Origin: a bacterium
GTDB lineage: Bacteria > Acidobacteriota > Blastocatellia > Pyrinomonadales > Pyrinomonadaceae
Reading direction: 5' to 3'
NCBI GenBank assembly: GCA_029945985.1
Contig: JAQSDP010000059.1
Span: forward strand, 1 to 7,776
DNA length: 7,776 bases
Under the pieces are notes generated by a model. It did no database searches and had not been told where the DNA came from. It was given only the letters and a program-made list of their open reading frames with translations. The position numbers and the translations under genes are program-made. Shown here one piece after another: positions 6,618-7,776 of the stretch. How positions within the stretch are numbered: position 1 is the first letter of the stretch; the number at the start of each line of letters is the position of its first letter.

Positions 6618-6649
6618 ATCATAAACTATGGAGTCAACTACAGAGTCAA
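6618..6649 (-). promoter_or_regulatory. MerR-type promoter of the copper operon with operator dyad
   Basis: On the minus strand -35 TTGACT (6649-6644) and -10 TATGAT (6623-6618) are separated by 20 bases, the overlong spacer typical of MerR-activated promoters. The spacer is filled by a dyad (6646-6625) of ACTCTGTAG and CTCCATAGT around TTGA, with seven of nine positions pairing. The regulator would bind here and untwist the spacer when metal is present. The predicted leader before the MerR gene is only about 20-25 bases. Confidence 0.8.
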
Positions 6650-6908
6650 GCGTTTATTTTCGGTTTGTGATGCAGGCATTTTTCCTGCAGAAAAGCGCGG
6701 TGCAGGGCGTCCAATTCGTGCTGCGACGTTTCGGATCGCGGCGGCAAGATCGGAAAAATCGAGAGCTAAGACTATTCCGGACGGACTGGCAAGTTTGACC
6801 ACAATTTCCGCGTGGACGTTTTGAGATCTCTGGAAACGTCCGCCTAAACGTTGACCGCATCAACCGCATCAGGTCACAATTGAAGGGCACAATTCCAGAT
6901 ATCAATCT
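6650..6908. other. Non-coding spacer between the divergent copper operon and lipoprotein gene
   Basis: No credible gene is seen. It holds a small hairpin TGCAGG/CCTGCA near 6670-6690, an 8-bp palindrome GGACGTTT/AAACGTCC (6814-6821 and 6834-6841, 12-base loop) and short direct repeats (CCGCATCA twice; CACAATT twice) just upstream of the lipoprotein gene. The one minus-strand frame here (6654-6920) has no recognisable protein features and covers the copper promoter. Confidence 0.6.
6851..6880 (+). promoter_or_regulatory. Weak candidate promoter of the lipoprotein gene
   Basis: TTGACC (6851-6856) and CACAAT (6875-6880) are separated by 18 bases. The -10 matches consensus at four of six positions. 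The CCGCATCA repeats fall in the spacer. Confidence 0.3.
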
Positions 6909-6920
6909 GAGGAAAATCAT

Positions 6921-7571
6921 TTGAAGAGTCTTGCCGTTCTCCTGATCGCCTTTGCCCTCTACGCCTGCGGTTCGAATGAGCCTCCGTCTGAACGCCCTGT
7001 CTCTCAGGCCACAAGCCCTCCGCAGCAGCCGAACAGCACGGACATAGCCGCCAAAGCCCCGGAACCGACTCCGGCAGGTGCTGAGGGCGAACCGTCAAAC
7101 GTGATGGAGTTCTTTGCCGTACTGCCCGAAAAATACTTCACGCTCGAAGGCTGCGACCGAGCGACCGATAAGGACTGCAAGAAGGCCCGAGCCGAGTATC
7201 TAAAGACCTTTACCGAGGTTTCAGATATCAAAAATGGCTATTTCAAGGGCGGCTGCGACGGCGCACAAAGCTGCATCGAAATGGCCATCTTCAAACGCCC
7301 CGACGGCCGCTATCTCGTTAGCGTTGCTACATTTGCGGAGATGATCAACGAATTTCATTTCCTCGACTACGCCGCCGGACAGTGGCGTGATGCCTCAGCC
7401 GATGTGCCCGAATTCAGCTCGAAGAACTGGTACGAACTCCCGCGAGTCGGCACCACGATGCCGGTCTTCGCAAAGAAGGTCATCGAAAAAGGCTCAGATT
7501 ACGAAATTACAGAAAAAGGCCGAAAACTGTACGACCTCACCTGGAAAGACGGCAAGTTCATCAATAAGTAA
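6921..7571 (+). CDS. Putative lipoprotein of unknown function
   Basis: This 216-residue protein starts with TTG, supported by GAGG 8 bases upstream (6909-6912) and by the lack of any in-frame ATG before it. The N-terminus is a short lipoprotein signal with a lipobox-like LYAC at 13-16, so C16 would be lipidated. Tyr at -2 is unusual but tolerable. Residues 18-60 are rich in Pro, Ser, Gln and Glu, a likely flexible tether. The rest (about 61-216) is a compact domain with four cysteines (C78, C86, C112, C118) that could form two disulfides, followed by mixed hydrophobic and charged strands. I do not recognise the family. It lies 39 bases before the GH15-like gene in the same direction and may share its transcript. 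Outer membrane or periplasmic location is inferred. Confidence 0.85.
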   Translation: MKSLAVLLIAFALYACGSNEPPSERPVSQATSPPQQPNSTDIAAKAPEPTPAGAEGEPSNVMEFFAVLPEKYFTLEGCDRATDKDCKKARAEYLKTFTEVSDIKNGYFKGGCDGAQSCIEMAIFKRPDGRYLVSVATFAEMINEFHFLDYAAGQWRDASADVPEFSSKNWYELPRVGTTMPVFAKKVIEKGSDYEITEKGRKLYDLTWKDGKFINK

Positions 7572-7577
7572 AGTTGT

Positions 7578-7685
7578 AACCGTAGAGAACGCGGAGTCGC
7601 AGACCAACCTATGAAATTCTCAAGGATTCTACATTCACCTCTCACCACCGGCCTCATCTCGCTGCGCCTCTGCGTCTTAGCGGTG
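7578..7685. repeat. CGCAGAG-type inverted repeat spanning the start of the GH15-like gene
   Basis: The left arm at 7579-7602 pairs imperfectly with 7662-7685. For example ACGCGGAGTCGCAG matches the reverse complement of the right arm (ACGCAGAGGCGCAG) at 12 of 14 positions, and the outer ACCG ends also pair. The left arm lies in the 39-base gap after the lipoprotein stop. The right arm is inside the next coding region. Confidence 0.65.
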
Positions 7686-7776
7686 ATCATTTCCGCTTCC
7701 ATCGCGGCGCAGACGACGGCACCTGGCGGCCCCGGCCAAGACGCCCAATGGCTCAGCGCCGGTAAACAGGCTATTG
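7611..7776 (+). CDS. Secreted GH15-like glucan 1,4-alpha-glucosidase/glucodextranase, N-terminus only
   Basis: The frame is open from ATG at 7611 to the right edge (55 codons). The first 33 residues form a long signal peptide: a basic start (K2, R5), a hydrophobic run LCVLAVIISASI and a cleavage-like AA at 32-33. The mature start TTAPGGPGQDAQWLSAGKQAI fits the PGxPG...W...KxxxGT opening of bacterial GH15 enzymes with a glucodextranase-type N domain, which release glucose from starch or dextran. Only this opening is visible, so the family call is tentative. No ribosome site is evident, and an upstream in-frame stop (7569-7571) with no earlier ATG makes 7611 the first start. Residues 18-25 are encoded by a repeat arm. 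Confidence 0.6.
   Translation, partial: MKFSRILHSPLTTGLISLRLCVLAVIISASIAAQTTAPGGPGQDAQWLSAGKQAI

Noticed and set aside
6654..6920. Minus-strand frame of 88 codons in the spacer upstream of the copper operon
   Set aside because: It overlaps the lipoprotein's ribosome site and runs into the copper promoter. It has an Arg-rich composition, no ribosome site and no domain.

Overview
The window is a bacterial chromosome segment of moderate GC. It has strong AGGAGG-type ribosome sites, some TTG starts and many intergenic palindromes. The gene families and repeat style recall Acidobacteriota (Blastocatellia-like environmental genomes). That is an impression from the sequence, not a proven placement. 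No rRNA, tRNA, CRISPR array, transposase or phage gene is visible.

Layout. (1) Positions 1-1640, minus strand: a long ECF-type sigma factor followed by a membrane-anchored zinc-finger anti-sigma factor that runs off the left edge. A CACAGAG-type inverted repeat lies between the two genes. (2) Positions 1795-2616, plus strand: a secreted protein of unknown family with an HELSH (HExxH) motif. (3) Positions 2576-2949: a 186-bp unit present twice in tandem. It spans the 3' end of the HELSH gene, the whole convergent spacer and the last bases of the next gene, and each copy carries three hairpins. (4) Positions 2946-6588, minus strand: a complete copper-resistance operon in the order MerR-type regulator, HMA copper chaperone, YHS-HMA CopA P1B-ATPase, membrane-anchored cupredoxin. 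It is preceded by a MerR-type promoter with a 20-bp spacer and an operator dyad. (5) Positions 6650-6920: non-coding, with a palindrome and short repeats. (6) Positions 6921-7571, plus strand: a lipoprotein of unknown function. (7) Positions 7611-7776, plus strand: the start of a secreted protein that looks like a GH15 glucan 1,4-alpha-glucosidase/glucodextranase and runs off the right edge. A second inverted repeat, related in layout to the first, spans its start, and one arm encodes part of the signal peptide.

How the genes work together. In the copper operon the regulator would sense metal ions and switch on its own operon. The small HMA protein would carry Cu(I) to CopA, CopA would export it, and the anchored cupredoxin would bind copper outside the membrane. 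The sigma/anti-sigma pair would form a separate signalling switch. The copper system itself is of a known type. The more unusual signals are the repeats: the tandem duplication of an entire convergent spacer, and the two CAGAG-type inverted repeats placed at gene starts.
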